64,000 nt of DNA from Scylla paramamosain (lineage: Eukaryota; Arthropoda; Malacostraca; Decapoda; Portunidae). Each line of letters begins with the position of its first letter. Position 1 is the first letter of the stretch. Where the stretch lies: positions 20,287,266 to 20,351,265 of the forward strand of contig NC_087166.1 in the NCBI RefSeq assembly GCF_035594125.1, read 5' to 3'. This document shows, piece after piece, positions 45,164-58,272 of this stretch. Below the pieces are notes generated by a model, which did no database searches, was not told the DNA's origin, and saw only the letters and a list, made by a program, of their open reading frames with translations. The position numbers and the translations under genes are program-made.

Positions 45164-48100
45164 CAGTAGACACCTGCCGAAACGATAATTACTCCCAGTT
45201 AGGTCTTAAGCACTGTTCAGGGGGTGCTGTGAACTTATCATTAAACCCAGCTGTGACCTTACAACACACAACACATGACGGCAGTCCCAGCCTGCCTTCT
45301 AAAGACATCTCTCTTCCTCCACACAAAACTACAAGCACCTAATAACACACACACCCTTCACTCAAAAATTTTTAAATCATCATGGCGACTCCTACACCAG
45401 CCTCGGAATCCCCATCTGGGGAGGGGACCATAAATGTCCCCAGGTCGGACTGCCTTTCTGTCGACGACCCTAAGAGTCTTGACACACCCCTCAACTTTTT
45501 CTTCATTAACTTCTGGAACATTCACAGTCTAAGATCTAATTTTTTTATCTGTAGAACACCACCTCTCCCCTTCTAAACCTCATCTTCTTTTCCTCACTGA
45601 AACTCAGGTGTCTGAGGCAACTGACAGTAGCCCCTTTTCTTTTCCCTCCTACTTTCTCTATCCTCATTTTCGATTCAAAGTTGAATGCTGCGTTTATGTG
45701 CGCAATGACTTAACCTGCTCTCGTGCCCACGCTCTTGAATCTTCCGAGTTTTCCACCATCTGGCTACGACTACAGAGTCACTCTCATACTAAATTTATCT
45801 GTGCTGTATACCTCTCATCTAACTCCTCTGACTATAGGAAATTCTTTGACTACTTAACTTCCAAAGTGGAGCACATTCTGACCCTCTTCCCTTTTGCAGA
45901 GACCTCCATTCTTGGAGACTTCAATGTTCACTACCAGCTTTGGCTTTCCTCTCCCTTCACTGACTATCCTGGTGAACTAGCCTACAACTTTACTATCCTC
46001 CATGACCTAGAGCAATTGGTGCAACACCCTACTCGTATTCCTGACCGTCTTTGAGATGCGCCCAACATTCTTGACCTTTTCCTGACCTCTAATCCTTCTG
46101 CTTATGCCGTCACCCTTTCTTCTCCGTTGGGATCCTCCGATCACAATCTCATATCTTTATCTTCTCCTATCGCTCCAATCACTCCTCAAGATCCCCCTAA
46201 GCGAAGGTGCCTCTGGCGTTTTGCCTCTACTAGTTGGGGGGACTTGAGGAGGTATTTTGCTGATTTTCCTTGGAATGACTACTGCTTCTGTGTCAGAGAC
46301 CCGTCTTTGTGTGCTGAGCGCATAACAGAGGTGATAGTGGCTGGCAAGGAGGCGTACATTCCTCACTCTTTTTCTCGTCCTAAAATTTCTAAACCTTGGT
46401 TTAACACAGCTTGTTCTCGTGCTATACATGATAGAGAGGTGGCCCACAAAAAGTACTTAAGCCTTCCATCACCAGAATCTCATGCACTTTATATTTCTGC
46501 CCCGAACCATGCCAAGTCTGCTCTCGAACTAGCCAAAAATTTCTTCATTAACAGAAAATGTCAAAACCTTTCGAGATCTAACTCCCCTCGTGACTTCTGG
46601 CATCTAGCCAAAAATATCACCAATAACTTTGCTACTTCTTCTTACCCTCCTCTATTTCAACCAGATGGCACCACTGCTATCACATCTATTTCTAAAGCTG
46701 AACTCAAAACTTTGTTAAAAACTCTATCTTGGACGATTCTGGGCTTGTTCCTCCCTCTCCTCCACCCTCTGACTACTTCATGCCACCTATTAAAATTCTT
46801 CGCAATGATGATTTCCATGCCCTCGCTGGCCTAAACCCTCAGAAGGCTTATGAACCTGATGGGGTCCCTCCTATTGTTCTCCGAAACTGTGCCTCCGTGC
46901 TTGCACCTTGCCTAGTCAAACTATTTCAGCTCTGTCTGTCAACATCTACCTTTCCTTCTTGCTGGAAGTTTGCATACATTCAACCTGTTCCTAAAAAGGG
47001 TGACCGTTCTAATCCCTCAAACTACCATCCTATTGCTTTAATTTCTTGCCTATCTAAAGTTTTTGAATCTATCCTCAACAGGAAGATTCTTAAACATCTA
47101 TCACTTCACAACCTTCTATCTGATCGCCAGTATGGGTTCCGTCAAGGCCGCTCTACTGATGATCTTCTGGCTTTCCTTACTGAGTCTTGGTCATCCTCTT
47201 TTAGAGATTTTGGTGAAACTTTTGCTGTTGCCTTGGACATATCAAAAACATTTGATAGAGTCTGGCACAAAACTTCGATTTTCAAACTGCCCTCCTACAG
47301 CTTCTATCCTTCTCTCTGTAAATTCATCTCAAGTTTCCTTTTTGACCGTTTTATTGCTGCTGTGGTAGACGGTCACTGCTCTTCTCCTAAATATAATACA
47401 GTGGTGTTCCTCAGGGTTCTGTCCTGTCACCCATTCTCTTGTTATTATTCATTAATGATCTTTTAAACCAAACTTCTTGTCCTATCCACTCCTACGCTGA
47501 TGATACCACCCTGCACTTTTTCCACGTCTTTTCATAGACGTCCAACCCTTCAGAAGGTAAACATATCACGCAGGGAAGCCACAAAACGCTTGACTTCTGA
47601 TCTTTCTAAAATTTCTGATTGGGGCAGAGCAAAATTGGTATTGTTCAATGCCTCAAAAACTCAATTCCTCCATCTATCAACTCGACACAACCTTCCAGAC
47701 AACTATCCCCTCTTCTTCAATGACACTCAACTGTCCCCCTCTTCTACACTGAACATCCTTGGTCTGTCCTTTACTTATAATCTGAACTGGAAATTTTACA
47801 TCTCATCTCTAGCTAAAACAGCTTCTATGAAGTTAGGCGTTCTGAGACGTCTCCGCCAGTTTTTTTCACCCACCCCCAGCTGCTAACTCTGTACAAGGGC
47901 CTTATTCGTCCATGTATGGAGTATGCTTCACATGTCTGGGGGGCGGTTCCACTCATACTGCTCTTCTAGACAGGGTGGAATCAAAAGCTTTTCGTCTCAT
48001 CAACTCCTCTCATCTAACTGACTGTCTTCAGCCTCTCTCTCATCGCCGCAATGTTGCATCTCTAGCTATCTTCTACCGCTATTTTCATGCTAACTGCTCT

Positions 48101-48250
48101 TCTGATCTTGCTAACTGCATGCCTCCCCTCCTCCCGCGGCCTCCCTGCACAAGACTTTCTTCTTTCTCTCACCCCTATTCTGTCCACCTCTCTAACGCAA
48201 GAGTTAACTAGTATTCTAAATCATTCATCCCTTTCTCTGGTAAACTCTAG
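45164..48250 (+). mobile_element. LINE family J, copy 6 (5'-complete, 3'-truncated)
   Basis: Starts at CAGTAGACACCTGCCGAAACG in element C and contains leader, EN and RT. It is cut at AAACTCTAG (48250) just before the KLWNSLP codons. About eight bases later an inverted J piece (copy 7) begins. A gap in the leader near 45255 removes about 20 bases relative to copy 5. Confidence 0.9.
45382..48240 (+). pseudogene. J copy 6 EN-RT polyprotein, broken
   Basis: Start ATG 45382. Breaks: a T-run shift near 45541-45547, TGA in place of GGA near 46052, an internal deletion near 46706 and a frame slip near 47392 within the GVPQGS block. EN motifs GDFNVHY and SSDHNLI, and RT motifs VALDISKTFDRVWH and [10 protein letters not shown], are still visible. 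It is less damaged than copy 4 and similar in age to copy 5. Confidence 0.85.
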
Positions 48251-48259
48251 AAGAGAACA

Positions 48260-48835
48260 AGATCTTGAAAGGTTTTGACACTTTGAAGGAGTTTTTAGCT
48301 AGTTGGAGAACATACTTGGCATGGTTCCGGGCAGAAATATAAAGTGCATGAGATTCTGGTGATGAAGTCTTGAGTACTTTTTGTGGGCCACCTCTCTATC
48401 ATGTATAGCACGAGAACAAGCTGTGTTAAACCAAGGTTTAGAAGGTTTAGGACGAGAAAAAGAGTGAGGAATGTACGCCTCCATCCCAGACACTATCACC
48501 TCTGTTATGCGCTCAGCACACCAAGACGGGTCTCTGACACGGAAGCAGTAGTCATTCCAAGGAAAATCAGCAAAATACCTCCTCAGGTCCCCTCAACTAG
48601 CAGAGGCAAAACGCCAGAGGGACCTTCGCTTAAGGGGATCCTGAAGAGGGATTGGAGCGATAGGACAAGATACAGATATGAGATTGTGATCGGAGGAGCC
48701 CAACGCAGAAGAAAGGGTGACAGGATAAGCAGAAGGATTAGAGGTCAGGAAAAGGTCAAGAATGTTGGCCGTATCTCCAAGACGGTCAGGAATGCGAGTA
48801 GGGTGTTGCACCAATTGCTCTAGGTCGTGGAGGAG
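48260..48835 (-). mobile_element. LINE family J, copy 7 (inverted fragment)
   Basis: Minus strand, covering the EN end and linker: [20 protein letters not shown] near 48835-48770, then [28 protein letters not shown] and down to the FSRS block at 48260. It meets copy 6 tail to tail. It could be part of the same insertion by twin priming or a separate copy. Confidence 0.85.
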
Positions 48836-48927
48836 GAGCCAAGGGACACCCACTCCTCGGAAGCAAGTATGAACGACGACCAATGCAGCAGGGCGTGGCG
48901 TGGAGCAGGGTGAAGCCACAGGGAGGA

Positions 48928-49059
48928 GTCACGTGGGAGCACGTGGGAACGACCAGGAGAGAGAGAGAGAGAGAGAGATAGCACATGGGGTATCAGCGTC
49001 GCACTTGCCTCAATAGGACGTGATATATATATCGGTGTGTACTTATGAGTCTTCGTGTG
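48928..49059 (+). repeat. 134-bp interspersed repeat, copy 2
   Basis: Matches 42960-43093 from ACGTGGGAGCACGTGGGA to GAGTCTTCGTGTG. Here the last 19 bases are followed by their own inverted copy. Confidence 0.75.
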
Positions 49060-49084
49060 TCTTCGATCACACGAAGACTCATAA

Positions 49085-49086
<2 letters not shown>
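49041..49086. repeat. perfect 19-bp hairpin
   Basis: Arms 49041-49059 (ACTTATGAGTCTTCGTGTG) and 49068-49086 are exact inverted copies with an 8-base spacer. The right arm opens directly into (AT)n. Confidence 0.9.
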
Positions 49087-50347
<1,261 letters not shown>

Positions 50348-50357
50348 ATCGGGATGT

Positions 50358-51805
50358 TTTTTTTTTTTTATGTAGGAGGGACACTGGCCAAGGGCCAATA
50401 AATCCAATAAAAAAAATGCCCACTGAAATGCCAATCCCATAAAAGGGTCAAAGCAGTAGTCAAAAATTGGTGGATAAGTGTCTTGAAACCTCCCTCTTGC
50501 AGGAAATCAAGTCATAGGAAGGTGGAAATACAGAAGCAGGCAGGGAGTTCCAGAGTTTACCAGAGAAAGGAATGAATGATTGAGAATACTGGTTAACTCT
50601 TGCATTAGAGAGGTGGACAGAATAGGGGTGAGAGAAAGAAGAAAGTCTTGTGCAGCGAGGCCACTGGAGGAGGGGAGGCATGCAGTTAGCAATCTCAGAA
50701 GAGCAGTTAACATGAAAATAGCGATAGAAGATGCAACATTGCGGCGGTGAGAGAGAGACTGAAAACAGTCAGTTAGAGGAGAGGAGTTGATGAGACGAAA
50801 AGCTGTTGATTCCACCCTGTCTAAAAGAGCAGTATGAGTGGAACCCCCCCAGACATGTGAAGCATACTCCATACATGGACGGATAAGGTCCTTGTACAGA
50901 GTTAGCAGCTGGGTGAGAAAAATTGTCGGAGATGTCTCAGAACGCCTAACTTCATAGAAGCTAGAGATGAGATGTGAAGTTTCCAGTTCAGATTATAAGT
51001 AAAGGACAGACCAAGTATGTTCAGTGTAGAAGAAGGGGACAATTGAGTGTCACTGAAGAAGAGGGGATAGTTGTCTGGAAGGTTGTGTCAAGTTCATAGA
51101 TGGAGGAATTGAGTTTTTGAGGCATTGAACAATACCAAGTTTGCTCTGCCCCAATCAGAAATTTTAGAAAGATCAGAAGTCAAGCGTTTTGTGGCTTCCC
51201 TGCGTGATGTGTCTACCTCCTGAAGGGTTGGACGTCTATGAAAAGACGTGGAAAAAGTGCAGCTTGGTATCATCAGCGTAGGAGTGGATAGGACAATAAG
51301 TTTGGTTTAGAAGATCATTAATGAATAATAAGAAGAGACTAGGCGACAGGACAGAACCCTGATGAATACCACTGTTAATAGATTTAGGAGAAGAACAGTG
51401 ACCGTCTACCACAGCAGCAATTGAACGGTCAGAAAGAAAACTTGAGATGAAGTTACAGAGAGAAGGATAGAAGCTGTAGGAGGGTAGTTTGGAAATCAAA
51501 GCTTTGTGCCAGACTCTATCAAAAGCTTTTGATATGTCCAAGGCAACAACAAAAGTTTCACTAAAATCTCTAAAAGAGAATGACAAAGATTCAGTAAAGA
51601 AAGCCAGAAGATCACCAGTAGAGCGGCCTTGACGGAACCCATACTGGCGATCAGATAGATGGTTGTGAAGTAATAGATGTTTATGAATCCTCCTGTTGAG
51701 GATAAATTCAAAATCTTTAGATAGGCAAGAAATTAAAGCAATAGGATGGTAGTTTGAGGGATTAAAACGGTCACCCTTTTTAGGAACAGGCTGAATGTAG
51801 GCAAA
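50358..51805 (-). mobile_element. LINE family J, copy 8 (3' part)
   Basis: Minus strand. The T run at 50357-50369 is the poly(A) tail, then 3'UTR and RT up to [14 protein letters not shown] near 51805. The RT frame 51835-51236 is open with [24 protein letters not shown] (Val-Pro changed to Ile-His) and SYADDTKLHF. There are frame changes in the C-terminal part. Confidence 0.88.
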
Positions 51806-51812
51806 CTTCCTA

Positions 51813-52410
51813 CTTGACGGAACCCATACTGGCAATAAGATAGAAGGTTGTAAAGTAATAGATGTTTAAGAATCTTCCTGTTGAGGATAGATTCAAACAC
51901 TTTAGATAGGCAGGAAATTAAAGCAATAGGACGGTAGTTTGATCGATTAGAACGGTCACCCTTTTCAGGAACAGGCTGAATGTAGGCAAACTTCCAGCAA
52001 GAAAAAAAGGAAAATGTTGACAGACAGAGCTGAAAGAGTTTGACTAGGCAAGGTGCAAGCACGGAGGCACAGTTTCGGAGAACAATAGGAGGGATCCCAT
52101 CAGGTCCATAAGCCTTCCGAGGGTTTAGGCCAGCAAGGGCATGGAAAACATCATTGCGAAGAATTTTAATAGGTAGCATGAAGTAGTCAGAGGGTGGAGG
52201 AGAGTGAGGAACAAGCCCAGAATCGTCCAAGGTAGAGTTTTTAGCAAAAGTTTGAGCGAAGAGTTCAGCTTTAGTAATAGATGTGATAGCAGTGGTGCCA
52301 TCTGGTTGAAATAAAAGAGGGAAATAAGAAGAAGCAAAGTTAGTGGAGATATTTTTGGCTAGATGCCAGAAGTCACGAGGGGAGTTAGATCTTGAAAAGT
52401 TTTGAGAGTT
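51813..52410 (-). mobile_element. LINE family J, copy 9 (or rearranged part of copy 8)
   Basis: Minus strand, from [17 protein letters not shown] (52400) through [16 protein letters not shown] and [15 protein letters not shown] to QYGFRQ (51813). Its last 170 bases repeat a region already present in copy 8, so the two form a partial tandem duplication or two separate insertions. The upstream end joins MULE transposase codons at about 52410. Confidence 0.85.
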
Positions 52411-52830
52411 AGGAAAAATCTTTTCTATGCTACTTATTGCAGCTTTTTCAAAATCAACGGTTACTGAATTAGGCTCCATAACACGCGTTTCTTAAGTTTA
52501 GAAAATATCTTGAGTTTTAGATTTCGTAATGCAGTTTTCTCTAAGGAGAGCATGGATGGTATAGAGTTGATGGTCGTCAGGAGCACTATCGAACGTACCG
52601 TTGCAAAACTAGTGTATACTTTTTGCCAATAAATCGGGATTAGTGTCAGTTCCCATTAAAACGATATTTTCTTCTTTGGCTAAAACCAATCTCTCCCCTC
52701 TTAACACTAATCCCTCTAATAACCTCTCAATCCCTAAGTCCATCTGTTATTTCGTTCCCATCTCTGAATTTCCTTTGTCTTCTAATCATTCTGTTAAGAC
52801 TTTCTTTTTTGAGAACAATGAACTCCATGG
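52411..52830 (-). pseudogene. MULE-type transposase, N-side catalytic part
   Basis: Minus strand. LAKEENIVLMGTDTNPDLLA leads to FCNGTFDSAPDDHQLYTIHA, where MULE proteins have D-G-T-F; here the first catalytic Asp is Asn. Then VTVDFEKAAISSIEKIFPNS carries the second catalytic Asp (D-F-E-x-A). Stops occur at AKSIH* and before MEPNS. The frame runs straight into J copy 9 at IFPNSQ. Confidence 0.75.
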
Positions 52831-52853
52831 GCTGTAAGAAAAATATATATTAT

Positions 52854-53060
<207 letters not shown>

Positions 53061-53378
53061 CAAGACACGGCATCATCAGGAAGCTGAAAACGATATATAT
53101 ATATATACATTATAAAATATATCAAATGTACCAACACAGATACTATCTAAAATATTTTAACATAGTCTCAAAAGTTTACAAAAAATTTACATTAAGTATA
53201 CTAATAGTCTCAAAGTTTACATTAAGTTTATATTAGATAAATCTATAAACTAATGACAAGGTGTGGTTACCAGTGAGAGGAACAGGAGAGAGACTGACAG
53301 ACAAGAGAAACATAGGGAAGAAAAAACTATAAGAAACAAACTATGGAAGTCTCGAACTGTACCGAGACAATGTGTCAT

Positions 53379-53630
53379 TTAACTGATATATAGTAGGAGT
53401 GACGTCGTTTGATTATTTAATTCAGGGTTATTATGTTTAAAATATAATGATTCATTATATTTTAGAATTTTAAAGTTACTGTTAGAAAACTCATGTTCAG
53501 GCTCATCACAGCGAGCATGAATCAAAGAGAAAGATGGTTGTGTTAAGGGTTTGGATGTACTAAGTGAAACACCTTTATGTTCATCAATCTGAAGAGTTAA
53601 GTTTTTCTTCATCCCAATGTAATGAATTGT
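53379..53630 (-). pseudogene. GIY-YIG-like nuclease fragment, Penelope-type element?
   Basis: Minus-strand frame open for about 84 codons, reading TIHYIGMKKNLTLQIDEHKG, VSLSTSKPLTQPSFSLIHAR, CDEPEHEFSNSNFKILKYNE and NNPELNNQT. Y-I-G-M-T/K-x-x-L-x-x-R/Q-I-x-E-H is the core of GIY-YIG endonuclease domains, and the H-A-R-x-C ... F-x-I-L ... E-S-x-x-I/F-K layout matches the C-terminal domain of Penelope-like retroelements. No RT was found next to it. The key Arg after the Leu block is Gln. Confidence 0.55.
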
Positions 53631-53807
53631 GAACTCTTACCTTCAAACTAAATGAGTCCTTTTTTTTGCTGTTAGCGGAAAAGATGTCTTCACACTTTCA
53701 ATTTTTTTTTTTAATGCATAGCTTTAAATCTTAAAGAACTAGAGATATTGCTTATACTGATTTGTTTAATAGCTTATAATTAAGTAGTTACCTCGTTGGC
53801 TGTTTAA

Positions 53808-53934
<127 letters not shown>

Positions 53935-53940
53935 CACACA

Positions 53941-54626
53941 CAGGGTGTAACGTGGGTCTCTGCAAATACTGAAAGAGGTGAAAGAATGTCTAATTCTAAG
54001 TAGAAAATGTTCTATACACATATGCATTCTAAGGCTTCGTTTACCCGTTACAGGATTTCAAAATGTATGGGATTCACGGGTGTGCTATACGTGTACCTAT
54101 GAGGTGACGGGCAGACAGACGTGGTGCCACTTGGTCGAATTAATAATGGTTTAATAGTACAGTATCTTATAACAAGACAAATGGTATTAAAAAACATGTA
54201 ATTTACCGATAAGCATTACACGACAACATTATTGTGTTGATTAAAAGTACTCTTATAAAATGCTACGTGGCATCATCATAGCGAGGGAGTAGCCAGTCCG
54301 AGCGACCTTGAAAACAGCTGAATGAGTGATAACGCCACGTCAGTCATCAGTCGTTGTCAATCTCAGGGTGTCATTTTCACAGCCTGCAAAAAATAAGATT
54401 AAACCATTCGTAATTTGACCAAATGCCACCTTCAACGCAGTGACAATGCAACTGGCTGTCCGTCACCTCATAGCTACACACATAGCACACCCATGGGTCC
54501 CATACATTTTCAACTCTAACGGGTAAACAAAGCCTTAAAACGCATACGTTTATAGAACATATTCTTCTTAAAATTACACATTCTTTCGCTCCTTTCAGTA
54601 TTTGCAGAAACTCGCATTACACCCTG
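53941..54626. mobile_element. 686-bp element with long terminal inverted repeats
   Basis: Left end CAGGGTGTAACGTGGGTCT and right end (inverted) CAGGGTGTAATGCGAGTTT. The two arms match for about 180 bases continuously, including CTGCAAATACTGAAAG, GTTTACCCGTTA, AAAATGTATGGG and CTATGAGGTGACGG. After a 22-base insertion on the right arm they match on to about 54160 and 54395. The centre of about 230 bases encodes nothing. This is a non-autonomous TIR element (MITE-like) with (TA)n and (CA)n on both sides, so a target duplication cannot be read. The superfamily is not certain. Confidence 0.8.
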
Positions 54627-54636
54627 TGTGTGTGTG

Positions 54637-54791
<155 letters not shown>

Positions 54792-54796
54792 AAGGC

Positions 54797-57125
54797 TAAT
54801 TATCATAAAACCTCACTTTTTAAATAATTCAAATCATAGGAAGTACGAAGTACAGAAGGTAGGGAGTTCGAGATTTTTCTAGAGAAAGGGATGAATGACA
54901 GAATACTGGTTAACTCTTGCATTAGAGAAGTGAACAGAATAGGAATGAGAGAAAGAAGAAAGTCTTATGCAGCGAGGCCGCGGGAGGATGGGAGGTATGC
55001 AGTTAGCATGATGAAAAGAACAGTTAGCGTGAAAATAGCTGTAAAAAAGGGGATGAGATGCAACATTGCAGCTGAAGACAGTCAGTTACAAGAGATGAGT
55101 TGATATAAGGAGTTGACCCTCCTAAAACAAAATCATGTCAAGCATACTTAATTCAGATAATGACGTATAATGGACAGATAATGCCACTAAAGCCTTAACA
55201 GCTGAGGGAGAAGTGTGTGAGAAAAACTGGCACACATGGCTTGGAGCCCCAACTTCATAGAAGCTGTTTTCACTAGTAATGAAATGTAAAGTTTCCAGTT
55301 GAAATTATAAGTAAAGGGTAGATCGAGGATATTCACTGTAGAAGATGGGAACAGTTAAGTGTCACTGAAGAAAACAGGATAGTCATATGAAAGGTTGTGT
55401 TTAGTTCATAAATGGAGGAATTGAGTTTTTGAGGCACTGGACAATACTAAGTTCGTTTTGGTCGAATCAGAAATTTTAGAAAGCTCAACAGTCAAGTGTC
55501 CTGTGGCTTCTCTTCGTGAACTGTTTACTTCCTGATGGGTAAGACGTCTACGAAAAGACGTCCAGGAAAAGTGCAGCGAGCTATCACTAGCGTAGGAGTA
55601 GATAAGAAAAAAACTTATGTTTTGACGATCATAGATGAATTGTAGGAAGAGAGTGGGGGACAAGCCAGAATCCTGAGGAACACTACTGCTAATAGATTTA
55701 GAAGAACAGTGGCCGCCTACCACAGCAGAAACAGAACAGTCAAAAAAGAAACTTGATATGAAGCTGCAGAGAGAAGGATAGAAACTGTAGGAGATAGTTC
55801 ATGCCAGTCTGTATCAAAAGCTTTCCATATGTCTAAGGCAACACCAAAAGTTTCACCAAAATTCTCGAAAAGAAGATGATCAAAACTCAGTAAGAAAATC
55901 CAGAAGATTATCAGTAGAGCTGCTTCAACAAAACCCATACTGACGATCAGTTAGTAGGTTGTGGAGTGATAGATTTTTAAGATTCTTCTTGTTGAGGATA
56001 GTCAAAAACTTAAAAGGCAGAAAGTTAACGGAATAGGACGGTAGTTTCAGGGATTAGAACAGTCCCCTTTTTCTGGAACAGGGTAAATGTAGGTAAAATT
56101 CCAGCAAGAAGAAAAGGTAGATGTTAATAGATAAAACTGAAGAGTTTGACTTGGCAAGATGCAAGCACACAAACACATTTTCAGAGAGCAATAGGAGGGT
56201 CCCCATCAGGCTCATAGGCCTTCCGAGGGTTAAGGCCAGGGAGGGCATGAAAAACATCACTGCAAGGAATCTTAATGAGTAGCATGAAGTAGTCAGAGGG
56301 TGGAGGAGAGGGAGGAACAAGCCGTGAATCTTCCAAGGTAGAGTTAGCAAAGGTAACCTTTGTTCATACCTTTAGCAAAGGTATGAGCGATGAGTTTAGC
56401 TTTAATAAATAAATGAATGAGATGGCAATGGTGCCATCAGATTGAGATAAAGAAGGGAAATCTGAAGTAGCAAAGCTATTAGATATTATTCTGGTTAAGT
56501 GACAGAAATCACAAGATGAGTTAGATCTTGAAAGATTTTTACACTTTATATTAATGAAGGAGTTTTTGGCCAGTTGAATAGCATACTTGGCATGATTCCG
56601 GGCAGAAATGTAAAGTGCATGAGATTCAGGTGGTGGAAGGCTCAAGTACCTTTTGTGGGTCATGTATAGTACGAAAACAAACTGTGTTAATTAAATCATG
56701 GTTTGGAAGGTTTAGGTCAAGAGACAAAGTGAGGAATGTACCCTTCATGACAGACACTATCACTCTTGTTATGAGCTCAGCACACAGATATGGGTCTCTG
56801 ACACGGAAGCAGTAGTCATTCCAAGGAAAATCATAATAATACCGCCTCAGTACCGCCCAATTAGTAGTGTCAAAACGCAAGAGGCACCTCCCCTTTGGGG
56901 AATCCTGAAGAGGAGTTGGAGCGATAGGACAATGTATAGATATGAGGTTGTGATCGGAGCCCAACGGAGATGATATGGTGACAGCATTAGCGAAAGGATT
57001 AGAGGTTAGGAAAATATCAACAATGTTGGGCGTATCTCCAAAACAGTTTGGAATACGAGTAGGGTGCTGCACCAGTTCCTCTAGGTCATGGAGGATAGCA
57101 AAGTCAAAGGCTAGTTTACCAGGAT
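54797..57125 (-). mobile_element. LINE family J, copy 10 (old, 5'-truncated)
   Basis: Minus strand, from [20 protein letters not shown] in the endonuclease (57115) down through [64 protein letters not shown] (YADD to YASD) and the C-terminal region. It is strongly diverged with many gaps. The 5' edge touches (AT)n and the 3' edge is close to (TA)n. Confidence 0.85.
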
Positions 57126-57126
57126 T

Positions 57127-57238
<112 letters not shown>

Positions 57239-57266
57239 ATTTTTCTATAAAGGGAAATAGTGTTAC

Positions 57267-57425
57267 CTGGATGATTCTTAAGGTAGAGAAACCACGTGAG
57301 TCAGTGTACAGTGATTTGACATAGGAAAGATGGTTGAGTGCATCAATATGTACACCGCGGCCTCTCATCAAGTGGCTGTAGATTATCTCCGAGCTCGGCA
57401 TTGGGACGAAGCGGCTTACCAAACC
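57267..57425 (-). CDS. ionotropic receptor gene, exon encoding middle of S2
   Basis: Minus-strand exon of 53 codons. The acceptor is a T-rich tract ending CCTACAG (57428-57426) and the donor is GTAACA (57266-57261), both phase 0. It encodes [40 protein letters not shown] and [13 protein letters not shown]. In the family this is the S2 lobe between the post-M3 linker and the conserved P-x-x-x-A block. By alignment of the pattern G-x-x-x-x-(E/D), the Asp of HIDAL sits where glutamate receptors keep the acidic residue that binds the ligand amino group; this placement is inferred. Neighbouring exons are 61889-61686 and 40966-40823. Confidence 0.85.
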
Positions 57426-57528
57426 CTGTAGGTAAAAAAAGAAAAAAGTTAATAAAATGACTAAATAAACAAATATACGAATTAACTTGTGATAGATAAA
57501 TAGCAATAATATAAGAATAGTATGGAAA

Positions 57529-57531
<3 letters not shown>

Positions 57532-57615
<84 letters not shown>
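57532..57615. repeat. (GA)n
   Basis: GA array in the 4.3-kb intron of the IR gene. Confidence 0.95.
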
Positions 57616-58272
<657 letters not shown>

